From: CAYZJK01 sp964479125
GTDB lineage: Bacteria; Patescibacteriota; Saccharimonadia; Saccharimonadales; Saccharimonadaceae
Assembly (NCBI GenBank): GCA_964479125.1
Contig: CAYZJK010000024.1
Span: forward strand, 1-13,580
Direction: 5' to 3'
DNA: 13,580 nucleotides
Positions 12,910 through 13,580 of this stretch are shown here, piece after piece. Below the pieces are notes generated by a model. It saw only the letters and a list, made by a program, of their open reading frames with translations. It made no database searches and was not told the origin of the DNA. Every line of letters starts with the position of its first letter. Positions within the stretch are counted from its first letter, which is position 1. Made by a program: the position numbers and the translations under genes.

Positions 12910-13580
12910 GCTTATTCGTTTAGCTCAGACATTTACTTTGTGGGTTTTAGTCAAATGCCTGACGGCCCACTAGACCCTAGTCAGTGGAATTTTGAAGTTG
13001 GTATACTTGTTCCTTCGTAAAACCAAGAAGAGCAAACATGTACTGATCGACCGAAGAACGTTCGCATCGAAGACGGTACATTGGTAATTGAAGCTCATCA
13101 AGAAAATATTGATGGTCGTGAGTTTAGCTCAGCACGAATTAATACCGAAGGAATTTTAAGTTTTGATTACGGTAAGTTAGAGTTTGAGGCTAAGGTGCCA
13201 TGCGGAGCTGGTGCTTGGCCAGCAGTTTAGCTGTTGCCAGACAATCCGACCTATAATGCTGATGACTTTGGGGTAGCGCCAGATGATCCAAACCGATGGG
13301 CGATGAACGGTGAAGTAGACGTTATTGAGTCAATTGAAATTATTGAAAATGAAAACCTTCCTGCCATACACTCAGTGGCTGAAATGAGAGAGGATACTCC
13401 TTATGCGCCTGCTCACCTCGACAACCCTTATGACGAATGGAATACCTACGGAATTATTAAGCAGCCAGGTCATATTATCTTTACTATTAACGGCGAACCT
13501 TACACTGAGAGGGTTAATAAAGATACTGACACTCCTCTAGAGTGGCCGTACGATCAGTTTTATTACATAATCTTAAACCT
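12910..13580 (+). pseudogene. GH16 family glucanase, two in-frame stops, runs off the window
   Basis: In one frame the region reads as a laminarinase-type GH16 hydrolase of beta-1,3/1,4-glucans. DGPLDPSQWNFEVG is followed by DRPKNVRIEDGTLVIEAH, EFSSARINTEG, KVPCGAGAWPAV and the catalytic signature GEVDVIES (nucleophile Glu 13312-13314, acid/base Glu 13327-13329), then DEWNTYGI and GEPYTERVN. TAA at 13018-13020 interrupts it after ILVPS, and TAG at 13228-13230 stands where the family has Trp (PAV-W-LLPDN). Upstream of 12946 the match fades, and an in-frame TAA at 12907 precludes an obvious signal peptide or start. The 3' end lies beyond the window. The active-site residues are still intact, which suggests recent inactivation. 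Confidence 0.8.

Noticed and set aside
3593..13580. Stop-codon reassignment as the reason for interrupted genes
   Set aside because: TGA, TAA and TAG all interrupt genes, while intact genes end normally at all three, and frameshifts are present too; one altered code cannot explain this.

Overview
The window reads as a bacterial chromosome segment of moderately low GC (estimated by eye), with short intergenic gaps, Rho-independent hairpins and mostly short genes. TGA is an ordinary stop here (for example the ends of the DUF167 gene at 3513 and the exonuclease-nuclease gene at 8946), so the UGA-glycine code of Absconditabacteria/Gracilibacteria does not apply. The gene mix (small stress proteins, soluble PAS kinase with a stand-alone receiver, DEDDh-GIY-YIG fusion, small orphan membrane proteins) together with TATAAT boxes only 6-8 nt before start codons would suit a Saccharibacteria-like Patescibacteria genome. 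That is inference; no rRNA or other phylogenetic marker is present.

Layout. 1-420: GlsB/YeaQ-type membrane protein with terminator. 505-2748: cytosolic PAS histidine kinase and receiver-only regulator in an operon, convergent with and overlapping a Crp/Fnr regulator. 2897-3578: a 61-aa orphan and a DUF167 protein. 3593-4146 (minus): a secreted carbohydrate-binding protein broken by several lesions. 4317-5462: CBU_0592-like membrane protein, CsbD-like stress protein, and an HhH-GPD-like protein that stops where the catalytic Asp should be. 5496-6068: broken NUDIX gene. 6170-7012: unrecognised 280-aa protein. 7132-7488: VOC/glyoxalase-type gene with one in-frame stop. 7576-8946: DEDDh exonuclease fused to a UvrC/Cho-like GIY-YIG nuclease. 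9011-12531: an ISLG-repeat membrane protein, a cytosolic FKBP isomerase, a divergent PP2C-type phosphatase, and a 583-aa membrane-anchored surface protein. 12683-12880: small one-helix membrane protein. 12910-end: GH16 glucanase with two in-frame stops, running off the window.

How it fits together. The left half is signal transduction and stress adaptation (kinase, receiver, Crp/Fnr regulator, GlsB, CsbD). The right half holds DNA repair/exonuclease functions and a cell-surface set. The most interesting intact gene is the surface protein at 10780-12531: three divergent copies of a module resembling beta-rich modules of phage virion proteins lie between a signal peptide and a C-terminal membrane anchor. 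Four genes (carbohydrate-binding protein, NUDIX, VOC, GH16) carry about eight lesions in roughly 2.1 kb, while about 9.6 kb of other coding sequence is clean. This points to local gene decay, including both carbohydrate-active genes, more than to uniform sequencing error, although two NUDIX lesions lie at G runs and need a read check. No tRNA, rRNA, CRISPR array or insertion sequence was seen.
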